Of a DNA stretch of 64,000 nt, positions 1 to 8,367 are shown one piece after another; position 1 is the stretch's first letter, and every line of letters begins with the position of its first letter. The translations under genes and the position numbers were made by a program. The DNA is from Pseudomonas arcuscaelestis (GTDB taxonomy: Bacteria; Pseudomonadota; Gammaproteobacteria; Pseudomonadales; Pseudomonadaceae): contig NZ_JACOPV010000006.1 in NCBI RefSeq assembly GCF_016881005.1, positions 62,001 through 126,000 on the forward strand, given 5' to 3'. The notes under the pieces are model-generated. The model made no database searches. It was not told the origin of the DNA and saw only the letters and a list, made by a program, of their open reading frames with translations.

Positions 1-204
1 AGACCGGATGACGCCCTCTGGCAAGCTGCCCGGGAAGTGCTGCGTAATGCAGGGCAGCTCAATGGGCCGCAGTTGCTTGAGCGCCTGGAGGGTTTGGCGG
101 GCAATACCGCAGCAGGCAAGCGCTTACTGGTGCGCCTGCGCCACAGCGCCGAGGTGAAAGTTGAAAGCGGGGTGGATGCGCCAATTTATCACTGGCTGGG
201 ATGA
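1..204 (+). CDS. 3' end of an unidentified protein (partial)
   Basis: The first codon of the window is already in an open frame that ends at a TGA at 202-204, giving the last 67 residues of a protein whose start lies outside the window. The visible part is rich in Leu, Arg and Ala (for example LRNAGQLNGPQLLERLEGL) and ends in YHWLG. It looks like a soluble alpha-helical C-terminus, with no membrane segment and no cysteine. I do not recognise the family from this fragment. It is convergent with the thioredoxin gene, and the two stops are separated by about 70 bases with no strong terminator seen. Confidence 0.6.
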   Translation, partial: RPDDALWQAAREVLRNAGQLNGPQLLERLEGLAGNTAAGKRLLVRLRHSAEVKVESGVDAPIYHWLG

Positions 205-276
205 CTCAAAAGACCGTGAACACAGCCAGCGGGAGCAGACGTCACACGACACCTGCCCCCGCCAGTCGCTGAGTGA

Positions 277-1149
277 CTAGTACAACGCCGCGAACAACTT
301 GCGACGGTAGGTACCCACCAGCGGATGATCATTGCCCAGTAGATCGAATACCTGCAGCAGCGTCTTGTGCGGGAGGCCGCCTTCATAGCCGCGGTTACGC
401 ATGAACAACTTGAGCATGCCATCCAGAGCGGCTTCGTACTGCTGGCGCGACAACTGCTGGATGCACAGTTGATAGGCCGCCTCGTCGTCTTCACCGTTTT
501 GCGCCAGGCGCGCTTTGAGGTCGGCGACTTCGGGCAGGTTTGCAGCCTGGCGCAGGAAGGTCAGTTGCGCCTTGGCACCGGCCAACGCCGCTTTGTGCTC
601 GTCGCTTTTGACTGCATCGAGCACAGTCTGGGCTTCATCCAATTCGCCGCGCTCTGCCAGGCAGCGGGCGTACAGAATCAACGCACCGGCATTGCTGTTA
701 TCTTCGCTCAGCAACGCCTTGAGGGTGGCTTCGGCCTCGCTGAAGCGACCTTCGCCAAACTGTACCTGAGCAAGTTCCAGAGGATCAGCCGCCGTCGGCG
801 CTGGCATTTGCACATGAGGCTCAAGCAGGGCGCGTATTGCTGATTCTGGCTGGGCACCGGCAAAACCATCGACCGGCTGGCCATCTTTGAACAGCACCAC
901 GGTTGGCAGGCTGCGAATACCGAAGCGGGCGACGATGTCTTGCTCGATATCGCAATTGACCTTGGCCAGCAACAGTTCGCCTTGGTAGCTCTCGGTAATT
1001 TGCGCGAGCAGTGGCATCAGCGCTTTGCAGGGAGCGCACCACTCGGCCCAGAAATCGACCAGCACCGGTTTGTGATGGGAGTTGGCGATTACCAGCTGAT
1101 CGAAATCGGCAGCGCTGGTGTCGAAAACATAAGGGGTGTCTTGGCTCAT
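277..1149 (-). CDS. ybbN: YbbN/CnoX-type thioredoxin-domain chaperone
   Basis: This 290-residue protein has an N-terminal thioredoxin domain (about residues 5-110) and a C-terminal helical tetratricopeptide-like part (about 120-290, motifs such as GRFSEAEATLKALL). That is the layout of the YbbN/CnoX co-chaperones, which hold oxidised or unfolded clients for DnaK and GroEL. The active site WCAPC (Cys38, Cys41) keeps both cysteines, whereas E. coli CnoX has an atypical motif, so redox activity is likely here. An in-frame start exists 93 bases upstream, but ATG 1149 is chosen because a GAGAG ribosome site precedes it and MSQDTPYVF is a typical family start. It lies on the strand opposite to nrdR-rib, downstream of the methyltransferase and lipoprotein genes. 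Confidence 0.9.
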   Translation of the reverse strand: MSQDTPYVFDTSAADFDQLVIANSHHKPVLVDFWAEWCAPCKALMPLLAQITESYQGELLLAKVNCDIEQDIVARFGIRSLPTVVLFKDGQPVDGFAGAQPESAIRALLEPHVQMPAPTAADPLELAQVQFGEGRFSEAEATLKALLSEDNSNAGALILYARCLAERGELDEAQTVLDAVKSDEHKAALAGAKAQLTFLRQAANLPEVADLKARLAQNGEDDEAAYQLCIQQLSRQQYEAALDGMLKLFMRNRGYEGGLPHKTLLQVFDLLGNDHPLVGTYRRKLFAALY

Positions 1150-1180
1150 CGCGACTCTCGAAAATCCGTGAATGACATCA

Positions 1181-1843
1181 CTATAAAGGCTGGCGGCTGG
1201 CGTGGTACAGGCTGACCCTACGGAATTCGTGGGGCTCGGCAAGGTCCGGCAAGGTCAGCGCCTCAAGCACGCCCAAAGGTTGGTACAGCGGGTGGCTGAA
1301 GTCTCGTACACGCGAGTCAGCAACCAGGGCTTGTTGGCCTCGACTGAGAAAACTGTCCAGCAACGGCAGGTTGGCCCGGTCATAGAGCACATCGGCGACC
1401 AGAATCAGATCAAAGCGATCCTTCTCCTGAAAGAAATCCCCCGAATAGTTCAGCTCCACGCCATTGAGTTTCGCGTTGGCCCGGCAGGCCTGCAGCGCCA
1501 GTGGGTCGAGGTCGCAAGCCACCACCTCGAGGGCGCCCGCCCGCGCGGCAGCGATGCCGGCAATGCCGGAACCTGCACCAAAATCCAGCACACGCTTGCC
1601 ATGTACCCAGTGCCGGTACTCATCCAGATAGCGCGCCATGGCCAGGCCACTGGCCCAGCAGAAGCTCCAGTAGGGTGGCTCGTGGAGGATGCGCTGGGTT
1701 TCCTCGGAGCTGAACTCACGGTCCATGTTCTCGGCGTCAATCAGCCAGAGCTTGAGTGAGCACTCCGGCAGGTCACTTACCACCAGCCGAGCGTCCCCGA
1801 GTAGTTCACCCAGGGCCTGCTGCAGGGGCGCCGGGGCCATCAT
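1181..1843 (-). CDS. Class I SAM-dependent methyltransferase (PrmA-like)
   Basis: This is a 220-residue protein with a Rossmann-type methyltransferase core: motif I VLDFGAGSGIAGIAAARAGA (about residues 85-104), an acidic motif II VVACDLDPLALQA, and the post-II segment DLILVADVLYD. The overall pattern (an N-terminal segment with PPYWSFCWASGLAMARYL, then the core) resembles the ETFB-lysine/nicotinamide N-methyltransferase group often annotated as PrmA-like. The substrate is not known; a protein lysine is possible by homology. The gene starts with ATGATG overlapping the stop of the YbaY lipoprotein gene, so the two are probably translationally coupled; the second ATG (1840) has slightly better spacing from an AAAAGG site. 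Confidence 0.8.
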   Translation of the reverse strand: MMAPAPLQQALGELLGDARLVVSDLPECSLKLWLIDAENMDREFSSEETQRILHEPPYWSFCWASGLAMARYLDEYRHWVHGKRVLDFGAGSGIAGIAAARAGALEVVACDLDPLALQACRANAKLNGVELNYSGDFFQEKDRFDLILVADVLYDRANLPLLDSFLSRGQQALVADSRVRDFSHPLYQPLGVLEALTLPDLAEPHEFRRVSLYHASRQPL

Positions 1844-2286
1844 GGCGCCTTTTCGAAGCGCAGCGGGCCGGTTGCCTGGCTTTGCGCCTGGGCAATCCGC
1901 ACGGGCGGCAGGTGCAGAATCAATTGGCCGGACTTGCTGGCGCGACCGCGTAGCTCAACGCGGGCACCTGCTGGAAAGGCCTGCGGGTTAAACCGCAGTT
2001 GATACGGCAGATCGAGACCGTTACCACTTAAGGTGCTGCTGGCCAGCAGGTTCTGGGGGCGACCGCGTTCATCAATAACCAACAGGGCGAGCTCGACTTC
2101 GGCCCCTGCGGGAATATTGAGCAGGGTTCCGCTCAATTCACGTTGGTAGGCTGGCAGCGGGCCGAGACCTTTCGGCGTTTTACTGGCGACCGGTGCCTTG
2201 GGCGCCGGTGCAGACGCGAGTTGATCACTGCTGCAGGCGGTTAACAAGGCGGCAAAACTGAGCACAACGAGCGCTCGAAATGGCAT
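1840..2286 (-). CDS. YbaY-family outer-membrane lipoprotein
   Basis: This 148-residue protein begins [18 protein letters not shown], a signal peptide with a lipobox (LTAC, Cys18), so the mature protein should be lipid-anchored. The rest is a beta-rich domain ([19 protein letters not shown], then [20 protein letters not shown]) that matches the YbaY group, related to the YscW type III secretion pilotins. The role of the family is not well defined. ATG 2286 is preferred over an in-frame start 78 bases upstream because AAGGAA sits at the right distance and the signal peptide then begins at residue 1. It is divergent from nrdR, and the 107-base gap must contain both promoters. Confidence 0.8.
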   Translation of the reverse strand: MPFRALVVLSFAALLTACSSDQLASAPAPKAPVASKTPKGLGPLPAYQRELSGTLLNIPAGAEVELALLVIDERGRPQNLLASSTLSGNGLDLPYQLRFNPQAFPAGARVELRGRASKSGQLILHLPPVRIAQAQSQATGPLRFEKAP

Positions 2287-2336
2287 GGGGAATTCCTTCG
2301 CGGCATATTTCCTCAGTGGATGGTAACCCCTTTGGC

Positions 2337-2364
2337 TTGTCTTGCCAGTGGGATGCGCTACCAT
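2337..2364 (+). promoter_or_regulatory. Possible sigma-70 promoter for nrdR-rib
   Basis: TTGTCT (2337-2342) and TACCAT (2359-2364) are separated by 16 bases and end about 30 bases before the nrdR start. Each hexamer matches four of six consensus bases, so this is only a plausible promoter. No NrdR box pair and no FMN riboswitch were recognised in the gap. Confidence 0.3.
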
Positions 2365-2393
2365 GGCCCTCCCTTTTTTTGTTGCCTGCCACC

Positions 2394-2858
2394 ATGCACT
2401 GTCCCTTCTGCGGTGCCAACGACACCAAGGTCATCGACTCGCGACTTGTAGCCGAGGGCGAGCAAGTGCGCCGTCGACGCGAATGCGTTGCCTGCGGCGA
2501 ACGTTTCACCACCTTCGAAACAGCCGAGCTGGTTCTGCCCCGCCTGATCAAGCAGGACGGCAGTCGCCAACCCTTCGACGAAGAAAAACTGCGTGCTGGC
2601 ATGCAGCGCGCCCTGGAAAAACGACCGGTAAGCGTTGAGCGCCTGGAAGCGGCGTTGGCGCATATCAAGCACAAGCTGCGAGCGACCGGCGAGCGCGAGG
2701 TCAAATCCCTGGTAGTCGGTGAACTGGTGATGAACGAGCTGCAAAAGCTCGATGAAGTCGCCTACATCCGGTTCGCTTCGGTTTATCGGCGCTTCCAGGA
2801 TCTCAACGAGTTTCGTGAAGAAATCGATCGCCTGGCACGTGAGCCGGCTAAAGAGTAG
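2394..2858 (+). CDS. nrdR: Transcriptional repressor NrdR
   Basis: This 154-residue protein has the NrdR layout. The N-terminal zinc ribbon has CPFC (residues 3-6) and CVACGERF (about 31-38), and an ATP-cone domain follows (about 49-139; [21 protein letters not shown] and later [18 protein letters not shown]). NrdR senses ATP/dATP and represses ribonucleotide reductase genes. Start ATG 2394 gives the canonical MHCPFCG beginning, so an in-frame start 114 bases upstream is rejected. Only two bases separate its stop from ribD, so it leads the riboflavin operon, an arrangement common in gammaproteobacteria. Confidence 0.97.
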   Translation: MHCPFCGANDTKVIDSRLVAEGEQVRRRRECVACGERFTTFETAELVLPRLIKQDGSRQPFDEEKLRAGMQRALEKRPVSVERLEAALAHIKHKLRATGEREVKSLVVGELVMNELQKLDEVAYIRFASVYRRFQDLNEFREEIDRLAREPAKE

Positions 2859-2860
2859 GC

Positions 2861-3991
2861 ATGGCAAACGAACGCGCAGTACTCGACGCTCATTACATGG
2901 CCCGTGCCCTGGAACTGGCTCGCAAGGGCTTGTATTCAACCCATCCCAACCCGCGCGTCGGGTGTGTGATCGTGCGCGATGGCCAGATTGTCGGCGAAGG
3001 CTGGCATGTAAGAGCGGGTGAGCCTCACGCCGAAGTACACGCGTTGCGTGAAGCGGGCGAACTGGCGCGTGGCGGCTGCGCTTATGTCACCCTTGAACCG
3101 TGCAGCCACCACGGGCGGACACCGCCTTGTGCCGAGGCGCTAGTCAAGGCGGGCGTAGCGCGTGTGGTCGCGGCCATGCAGGACCCCAACCCACAAGTGG
3201 CGGGGCAGGGGCTCAAACGCTTGGCCGACGTTGGTATCGATGTTGCCAGCGGTGTGCTCGAAGCCGAGGCGCGTACACTCAACCCAGGTTTTCTCAAGCG
3301 CATGGAGTGCGGCCTGCCGTTTGTACGGGCAAAACTTGCCATGAGCCTGGATGGCCGCACGGCCATGGCCAACGGCGAGAGCCAGTGGATAACAGGCCCC
3401 GCCGCGCGCTCAGCGGTACAGCGTCTGCGTGCCCGCTCCAGCGTGGTACTGACCAGTGCCGAAAGTGTGCTGGCCGACAATGCGCGAATGACCGTGCGTG
3501 GTAACGAGCTGGGCCTTGATCCGCAAACCACAGCCCTTGCTCTTGAGCGCCCTCCCTTGCGTGTGCTGGTTGATGGCCGCTTGCGCTTACCCCTCGACGC
3601 GCCGTTTTTCAAGGCCGGGCCGGCATTGGTGGTTACCGCAGCGGCTGTTGATCCAGCCTATGCCGAAGCCGGCCATGAACTACTGCACCTGCCGGGTGCC
3701 AACGGTCAAGTGGATCTGTCTGCGCTGCTGCGCGAGTTGGCGGCGCGCGGAAGCAGTGAAGTGTTGCTCGAAGCTGGAGCCCGCCTGGTGGGCGCTTTTG
3801 CCCAGCTTGGTTTGATCGACGAATATCAGATATTCATTGCCGGCAAGTTCCTGGGCTCCAACGCCCGGCCTTTGCTGGATTTGCCGCTGAACCACATGCG
3901 TGAGGCGGTGCAGTTGAAAATTACTGAAATGCGCGCAGTAGGCGATGACTGGCGAGTCACTGCAGTCCCTGTGCCGACACCCGGCGTATAA
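2861..3991 (+). CDS. ribD: Bifunctional pyrimidine deaminase/reductase RibD
   Basis: This 376-residue enzyme catalyses two riboflavin steps, deamination and then side-chain reduction of the pyrimidine made from GTP. The N-terminal deaminase domain (about 1-145) carries the zinc ligands His56 (HAE, with Glu58 as proton shuttle), Cys81 (PCSHHGRTPPC) and Cys90. The C-terminal reductase domain (about 150-370) has FVRAKLAMSLDGRTA and SEVLLEAGARLVGAF, typical of the NADPH-binding fold. Length and both domains are complete. It follows nrdR by two bases and precedes ribC by 42 bases. Confidence 0.97.
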   Translation: MANERAVLDAHYMARALELARKGLYSTHPNPRVGCVIVRDGQIVGEGWHVRAGEPHAEVHALREAGELARGGCAYVTLEPCSHHGRTPPCAEALVKAGVARVVAAMQDPNPQVAGQGLKRLADVGIDVASGVLEAEARTLNPGFLKRMECGLPFVRAKLAMSLDGRTAMANGESQWITGPAARSAVQRLRARSSVVLTSAESVLADNARMTVRGNELGLDPQTTALALERPPLRVLVDGRLRLPLDAPFFKAGPALVVTAAAVDPAYAEAGHELLHLPGANGQVDLSALLRELAARGSSEVLLEAGARLVGAFAQLGLIDEYQIFIAGKFLGSNARPLLDLPLNHMREAVQLKITEMRAVGDDWRVTAVPVPTPGV

Positions 3992-4033
3992 TTCCAGGCT
4001 AGCTACGCGCAGCCCTGTTCTCGAGGAGGACTC

Positions 4034-4699
4034 ATGTTCACCGGCATCATCGAATCCATCGGCAGTATCCGCACCCTGACCCCCAAAGGCGGAGACGTAC
4101 GGGTATATGTCGAAACCGGCAAGCTCGACCTGGGCGACGTCAAACTGGGCGACAGTATCGCCGTCAACGGTGTCTGCCTGACGGCGGTCGAGCTGCCTGG
4201 CGATGGCTTCTGGGCCGACGTCAGTCGCGAAACCCTGGACTGCACCGCCTTTAATGAGCTCAAGAGCGGCAGTCGGGTCAATCTGGAAAAAGCGCTGACG
4301 CCAACCACCCGCCTGGGCGGCCATCTGGTCAGCGGCCATGTCGACGGTGTTGGCGAAGTGGTCTCGCGCAGCGATAACGCCCGAGCCATCCAGTTCCGCA
4401 TTCGTGCGCCCAAGGAGCTGGCCAAGTACATTGCCCACAAAGGCTCGATCACTGTCGATGGCACCAGTCTGACGGTGAACGTTGTCGATGGCGCCGAGTT
4501 CGAGCTGACCATCGTTCCGCATACCCTGGCCGAAACCATCATGGCCGACTACCGTCCAGGTCGTCGGGTCAACCTTGAGGTCGACCTGCTGGCGCGTTAC
4601 CTGGAGCGTTTGCTGCTGGGTGACAAAGCTGCAGAGCCGAGCAACGGCAGCGGCATTACCGAAAGTTTCCTGGCCGCCAACGGCTACCTGAAATCCTGA
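4034..4699 (+). CDS. ribC: Riboflavin synthase alpha chain
   Basis: This 221-residue protein (called RibE in some nomenclatures) makes riboflavin from two molecules of 6,7-dimethyl-8-ribityllumazine. It starts with the invariant MFTGIIE and shows the two tandem lumazine-binding repeats: one with GDSIAVNGVCLT and VNLEKAL, the second with GSITVDGTSLTVN and VNLEVDLLARYLERLL. The length is normal. GAGGAGG lies 7 bases before the ATG. The 42-base gap from ribD is too short for an FMN riboswitch. Confidence 0.96.
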   Translation: MFTGIIESIGSIRTLTPKGGDVRVYVETGKLDLGDVKLGDSIAVNGVCLTAVELPGDGFWADVSRETLDCTAFNELKSGSRVNLEKALTPTTRLGGHLVSGHVDGVGEVVSRSDNARAIQFRIRAPKELAKYIAHKGSITVDGTSLTVNVVDGAEFELTIVPHTLAETIMADYRPGRRVNLEVDLLARYLERLLLGDKAAEPSNGSGITESFLAANGYLKS

Positions 4700-4717
4700 T
4701 TTGAAAGGGGGTGCCGC

Positions 4718-5809
4718 GTGGCGCTCAACAGCATCGAAGAACTGGTTGAAGACATCCGCCAAGGCAAAATGGTCATTCTGATGGATGACGAAGACCGCGA
4801 GAACGAAGGCGATGTGATCATGGCGGCCGAGTGCTGCCAGGCCGAGCACATCAACTTCATGGCCAAGCATGCCCGTGGTCTGATCTGCATGCCGATGTCG
4901 CGTGAACGCTGCGAAACGCTCAAGCTGCCACTGATGGCGCCGCGCAACGGTTCCGGCTTTGGCACCAAATTCACCGTCTCGATCGAAGCCGCAACCGGCG
5001 TCACCACCGGTATATCCGCTGCTGATCGCGCCCGCACTGTGCAGGCTGCCGCCGCTCGTGATGCCAAGGCCGAAGACATCGTCAGCCCGGGGCACATCTT
5101 TCCGCTGATGGCGCAACCTGGCGGAACCCTGGCCCGTGCCGGCCATACCGAAGCGGCTTGCGATCTGGCGCGCATGGCTGGTTTCGAGCCAAGCGGTGTG
5201 ATCTGTGAAGTGATGAACGATGACGGCACCATGTCCCGTCGCCCGGAGCTGGAGGCATTTGCCGCCGAGCACGGCATCAAGATCGGCACCATTGCCGACC
5301 TGATTCACTACCGCATGATCCACGAACGTACCGTTCAGCGGATTTCCGAGCAGCCGTTGGACAGCGAACTGGGCAGCTTCAACCTGGTGACTTACCGCGA
5401 TTCGGTTGAAGGCGATGTGCACATGGCCCTGACCCTGGGCAACATCTGTGCAGAAGAACCGACCCTGGTGCGGGTACACAACATGGATCCGCTGCGCGAC
5501 CTGTTGATGGTCAAGCAGCCAGGTCGCTGGAGCCTGCGCGCCGCCATGAGCGCGGTCGCCGAGGCCGGCAGCGGTGTGGTGTTACTGCTTGGCCACCCGC
5601 TGGAAGGCGATGTACTGCTGGCGCATATCCGTGAAAGTGCTGATGCGTCTCCAGCGAAAACGCCGACCACTTACAGCACCGTCGGTGCCGGTTCGCAGAT
5701 TCTGCGTGACCTGGGCGTACGCAAAATGCGCCTGATGAGCTCACCAATGAAGTTCAATGCGATATCCGGATTCGATCTGGAAGTTGTAGAATACGTGCCC
5801 TCCGAATAA
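4718..5809 (+). CDS. ribBA: RibBA: DHBP synthase with degenerate GTP cyclohydrolase II domain
   Basis: This 363-residue protein starts at a GTG behind GAAAGGGGG. The N-terminal domain (about 1-200) is an intact 3,4-dihydroxy-2-butanone 4-phosphate synthase with MDDEDRENEGDVIMAAE and HTEAACDLARMAG, which makes the four-carbon unit for lumazine from ribulose 5-phosphate. The C-terminal domain (about 205-363) aligns by eye with GTP cyclohydrolase II. However, where the active enzyme has the zinc cysteines (HSECLTGD and RCDCG) this protein reads HNMDPLRDLLM and GRWSLRAAM, with no cysteine. The cyclohydrolase half is therefore probably inactive, and a separate intact RibA is encoded at 9230-9847. 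The old name RibBA is kept only because of the domain layout. Confidence 0.93.
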   Translation: MALNSIEELVEDIRQGKMVILMDDEDRENEGDVIMAAECCQAEHINFMAKHARGLICMPMSRERCETLKLPLMAPRNGSGFGTKFTVSIEAATGVTTGISAADRARTVQAAAARDAKAEDIVSPGHIFPLMAQPGGTLARAGHTEAACDLARMAGFEPSGVICEVMNDDGTMSRRPELEAFAAEHGIKIGTIADLIHYRMIHERTVQRISEQPLDSELGSFNLVTYRDSVEGDVHMALTLGNICAEEPTLVRVHNMDPLRDLLMVKQPGRWSLRAAMSAVAEAGSGVVLLLGHPLEGDVLLAHIRESADASPAKTPTTYSTVGAGSQILRDLGVRKMRLMSSPMKFNAISGFDLEVVEYVPSE

Positions 5810-5851
5810 AGCAGGGGCTATTCCCACTGTTGATTCGGAACAAAACTCCCA

Positions 5852-5873
5852 CAGGCCGCACCGTTGCGGCCTG
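5852..5873 (+). promoter_or_regulatory. Perfect 9-bp hairpin in the ribBA-ribH gap
   Basis: CAGGCCGCA (5852-5860) and TGCGGCCTG (5865-5873) form a perfect stem with a four-base loop, 24 bases before the ribH start. It is followed by GCTCTTT rather than a clean T tract, so it may be a weak attenuator or a processing signal rather than a full terminator. Confidence 0.45.
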
Positions 5874-5897
5874 GCTCTTTAAGATGAGAACCCCGCA

Positions 5898-6374
5898 ATG
5901 TCCCTGAAGACCATCGAAGGTACCTTCATTGCCCCCAAAGGTCGCTATGCTTTGGTGGTTGGCCGCTTTAACAGCTTCGTAGTCGAAAGCCTGGTAAGCG
6001 GTGCTGTTGATGCCCTGGTTCGCCATGGCGTGAGCGAAAGCGACATCACCATCATTCGTGCCCCGGGTGCGTTCGAGATCCCGCTGGTTGCACAGAAAGT
6101 CGCCCAACAAAGCGAATATGCCGCAATCATCGCCCTGGGCGCAGTGATTCGTGGCGGTACCCCGCACTTTGAATACGTGGCGGGCGAATGCACCAAGGGC
6201 CTGGCCCAGGTGTCCATGGAGTTCGGCGTACCGGTGGCATTCGGTGTCCTGACTGTCGACTCGATTGAACAGGCCATTGAACGTTCTGGCACCAAAGCCG
6301 GCAACAAGGGTGCCGAAGCTGCTCTGTCCGCCCTGGAAATGGTCAGCCTGCTGGCGCAGTTGGAGGCCAAGTGA
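5898..6374 (+). CDS. ribH: 6,7-dimethyl-8-ribityllumazine synthase
   Basis: This 158-residue enzyme condenses the four-carbon phosphate from RibB with the pyrimidine from RibD to give lumazine, the substrate of RibC. Family signatures are present: [17 protein letters not shown] near the N-terminus, then [34 protein letters not shown] with the active-site His, and [20 protein letters not shown]. The subunits of this family form icosahedral or decameric shells. Its stop overlaps the GTG start of nusB by four bases. Confidence 0.97.
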   Translation: MSLKTIEGTFIAPKGRYALVVGRFNSFVVESLVSGAVDALVRHGVSESDITIIRAPGAFEIPLVAQKVAQQSEYAAIIALGAVIRGGTPHFEYVAGECTKGLAQVSMEFGVPVAFGVLTVDSIEQAIERSGTKAGNKGAEAALSALEMVSLLAQLEAK

Positions 6375-6871
6375 TTAGCGACGAAAGCGATCGTTTCAAC
6401 CCGCGCGATCCAAAACCTGCGGATGCTGGCAAACCATCGAAAAGCGCCAAGCGTCGCGAAGCTCGTCAGCTTGCGACTCAAGCGCTGTACCAATGGCACA
6501 TGGCCAAGCACTCGCTGAACGAGATCGAAGCGCAGTTCCGGGTCGATAACGATTTCACCGATGTCGATGGTGCTTATTTCCGTGAAATCCTGCATGGGGT
6601 TCCGGCAATCAAGGAAGAAATCGACAAGGCCCTGGTCCCTTGCCTGGATCTGGCCCTTGAAGAACTTGACCCGGTTGAGCTGGCGGTTCTGCGCCTGTCT
6701 ACCTGGGAGTTCATCAAGCGCGTTGACGTGCCATACCGTGTAGTCATCAACGAAGGTGTCGAGTTGGCTAAGGTCTACGGCGCCACCGACGGCCACAAGT
6801 TCGTCAACGGTGTGCTCGACAAATTGGCACCACGGCTGCGTGAAGCCGAAGTAAAGGCGTTCAAGCGCTGA
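6371..6871 (+). CDS. nusB: Transcription antitermination protein NusB
   Basis: This 166-residue NusB starts at a GTG that overlaps the ribH stop. After a charged 30-residue N-terminal extension, the conserved core begins at [20 protein letters not shown] and continues through [22 protein letters not shown] and [30 protein letters not shown]. With NusE it binds boxA RNA in rRNA operon transcripts and supports antitermination. Linkage to ribH is very common in proteobacteria. Confidence 0.96.
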   Translation: MISDESDRFNPRDPKPADAGKPSKSAKRREARQLATQALYQWHMAKHSLNEIEAQFRVDNDFTDVDGAYFREILHGVPAIKEEIDKALVPCLDLALEELDPVELAVLRLSTWEFIKRVDVPYRVVINEGVELAKVYGATDGHKFVNGVLDKLAPRLREAEVKAFKR

Positions 6872-6889
6872 TTTCGGCGCTGATTGCCA

Positions 6890-7855
6890 ATGGGTGAGTT
6901 CGAGCTGATTCGCCATTTCTTCGCCGCCGCGCCTTGCGCGCAGGGCGGCGAAGCGGTAGCGCTGGGCATTGGCGACGATTGCGCCTTGCTCAGCCTGGCG
7001 CCGGGTGAACAGGTGGCGATCTCCACCGATACGCTGGTGGCCGGGGTGCATTTCCCGGCTGTCTGCGACCCTTTTTTGCTCGGTCAGCGTTCGCTGGCCG
7101 TTGCCGCCAGTGATTTGGCTGCCATGGGCGCCAGGCCCATTGGCTTTACCCTTGCCCTGACCCTGCCAGAAGTGCGTGCCGACTGGCTGCAGGCCTATGC
7201 CCATGGCCTGAACCAGATGGCGCAAGCCTGCCAGCTCAGCCTTATTGGTGGTGATACCACCCGTGGCCCGCTGAGCTTGACCATGACCGTGTTCGGGCGG
7301 GTGCCCGCTGGCCTGGCCCTGACCCGCAGCGGCGCCCGTGCTGGAGACTTGCTGTGCGTGGGCGGCGAACTTGGCAATGCTGCAGGTGCCTTGCCGCTGG
7401 TGCTTGGCGAGCAGCAGGCTGACTCGGCGTTGGCTGACCCGTTGCTGGCCCATTACTGGTCGCCCCAGCCGCAATTTGCTCTGGGGCAGGCGCTACGCGG
7501 CAAGGCCACTTCGGCGTTGGATATTTCCGATGGGCTATTGGCCGATTGCGGGCATATCGCCAAGGCTTCGCAGGTGTCTGTGCAGGTGCAACTGAGCAGA
7601 CTGCCCATCTCGGCAGCGCTGCAAACGTTCCTCGGGCATCAAGGGGCTCTGCAAGCCGCATTGACTGGTGGTGACGATTACGTATTGGCGTTCACCTTGC
7701 CTGAGGTGGAGGTTGCCCCTCTGCTGGAGGCCGGTTGGCCGATCCATGTGGTGGGGCGTGTAGGCACTGGCACAGGCGTTTCCCTGGTCGATGACCAGGG
7801 CAAGGACATCACCCCGACAACCCGGGGTTATCAACATTTTAGGGAGCAACCGTGA
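6890..7855 (+). CDS. thiL: Thiamine-monophosphate kinase
   Basis: This 321-residue ATP-dependent kinase converts thiamine phosphate to the active diphosphate. The N-terminal signature MGEFELIRHFFA, the metal-binding GIGDDCALL, the STDTLVAGVHF segment and LIGGDTTRGPLSLT are all visible, as is the C-terminal LTGGDDYVLAFT. ATG 6890 is chosen over an in-frame TTG six bases upstream because MGEFELI is the usual family start. No good ribosome site is seen, so translation may be coupled to nusB, which ends 18 bases upstream. Its stop overlaps the pgpA start. Confidence 0.95.
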   Translation: MGEFELIRHFFAAAPCAQGGEAVALGIGDDCALLSLAPGEQVAISTDTLVAGVHFPAVCDPFLLGQRSLAVAASDLAAMGARPIGFTLALTLPEVRADWLQAYAHGLNQMAQACQLSLIGGDTTRGPLSLTMTVFGRVPAGLALTRSGARAGDLLCVGGELGNAAGALPLVLGEQQADSALADPLLAHYWSPQPQFALGQALRGKATSALDISDGLLADCGHIAKASQVSVQVQLSRLPISAALQTFLGHQGALQAALTGGDDYVLAFTLPEVEVAPLLEAGWPIHVVGRVGTGTGVSLVDDQGKDITPTTRGYQHFREQP

Positions 7856-8355
7856 CCGATCACCCCAATCAGGTGCCTGCGGAGAACGTTCCGCCTTCGG
7901 TCTGGCGCAATCCGTGGCACTTTCTCGCATTCGGCTTCGGCTCCGGGACCTTGCCCAAGGCGCCGGGAACCTGGGGCTCGCTGGTAGCGTTGCCCTTCAT
8001 CCCGTTGTGGCAAATGCTGCCCGACTGGGGTTACTGGTTGATGCTGGGCCTGACCATGCTGTTCGGCTTCTGGCTGTGCGGCAAAGTTGCCGATGACTTG
8101 CGTGTTCACGACCACGAAGGCATTGTCTGGGACGAAATGGTCGGCATGTGGATCACCCTCTGGCTGGTTCCGGAAGGTTGGCAATGGCTACTGGCGGGCT
8201 TTTTGATGTTCCGTTTCTTCGACATCCTCAAGCCCTGGCCGATTCGCTGGATTGACCGTCATGTGCATGGCGGCGTCGGAATCATGCTTGACGATGTGCT
8301 AGCTGGCGTCTTCGCTTGGTTGGGTATGCAAGTGCTTGTATGGAGTGTCACTTAA
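7852..8355 (+). CDS. pgpA: Phosphatidylglycerophosphatase A
   Basis: This 167-residue inner-membrane enzyme dephosphorylates phosphatidylglycerol phosphate, the last step of phosphatidylglycerol synthesis. It starts at a GTG overlapping the thiL stop, behind AGGGAG. After a short cytoplasmic lead come FGFGSGTLPKAPGTWGSL, several hydrophobic segments (about residues 40-80 and 100-165), and the family motif HDHEGIVWDEMVGMWI, whose acidic residues bind metal. Both length and motifs are complete. Confidence 0.94.
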   Translation: MTDHPNQVPAENVPPSVWRNPWHFLAFGFGSGTLPKAPGTWGSLVALPFIPLWQMLPDWGYWLMLGLTMLFGFWLCGKVADDLRVHDHEGIVWDEMVGMWITLWLVPEGWQWLLAGFLMFRFFDILKPWPIRWIDRHVHGGVGIMLDDVLAGVFAWLGMQVLVWSVT

Positions 8356-8367
8356 GGGAGTGGTGCA

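Noticed and set aside
3680..5479. A 599-codon open frame on the minus strand across ribD, ribC and ribBA
   Set aside because: It is antisense to three certain genes. Its composition (His/Gln/Asp rich) is typical of antisense frames in G+C-rich DNA, and no ribosome site or domain is seen.
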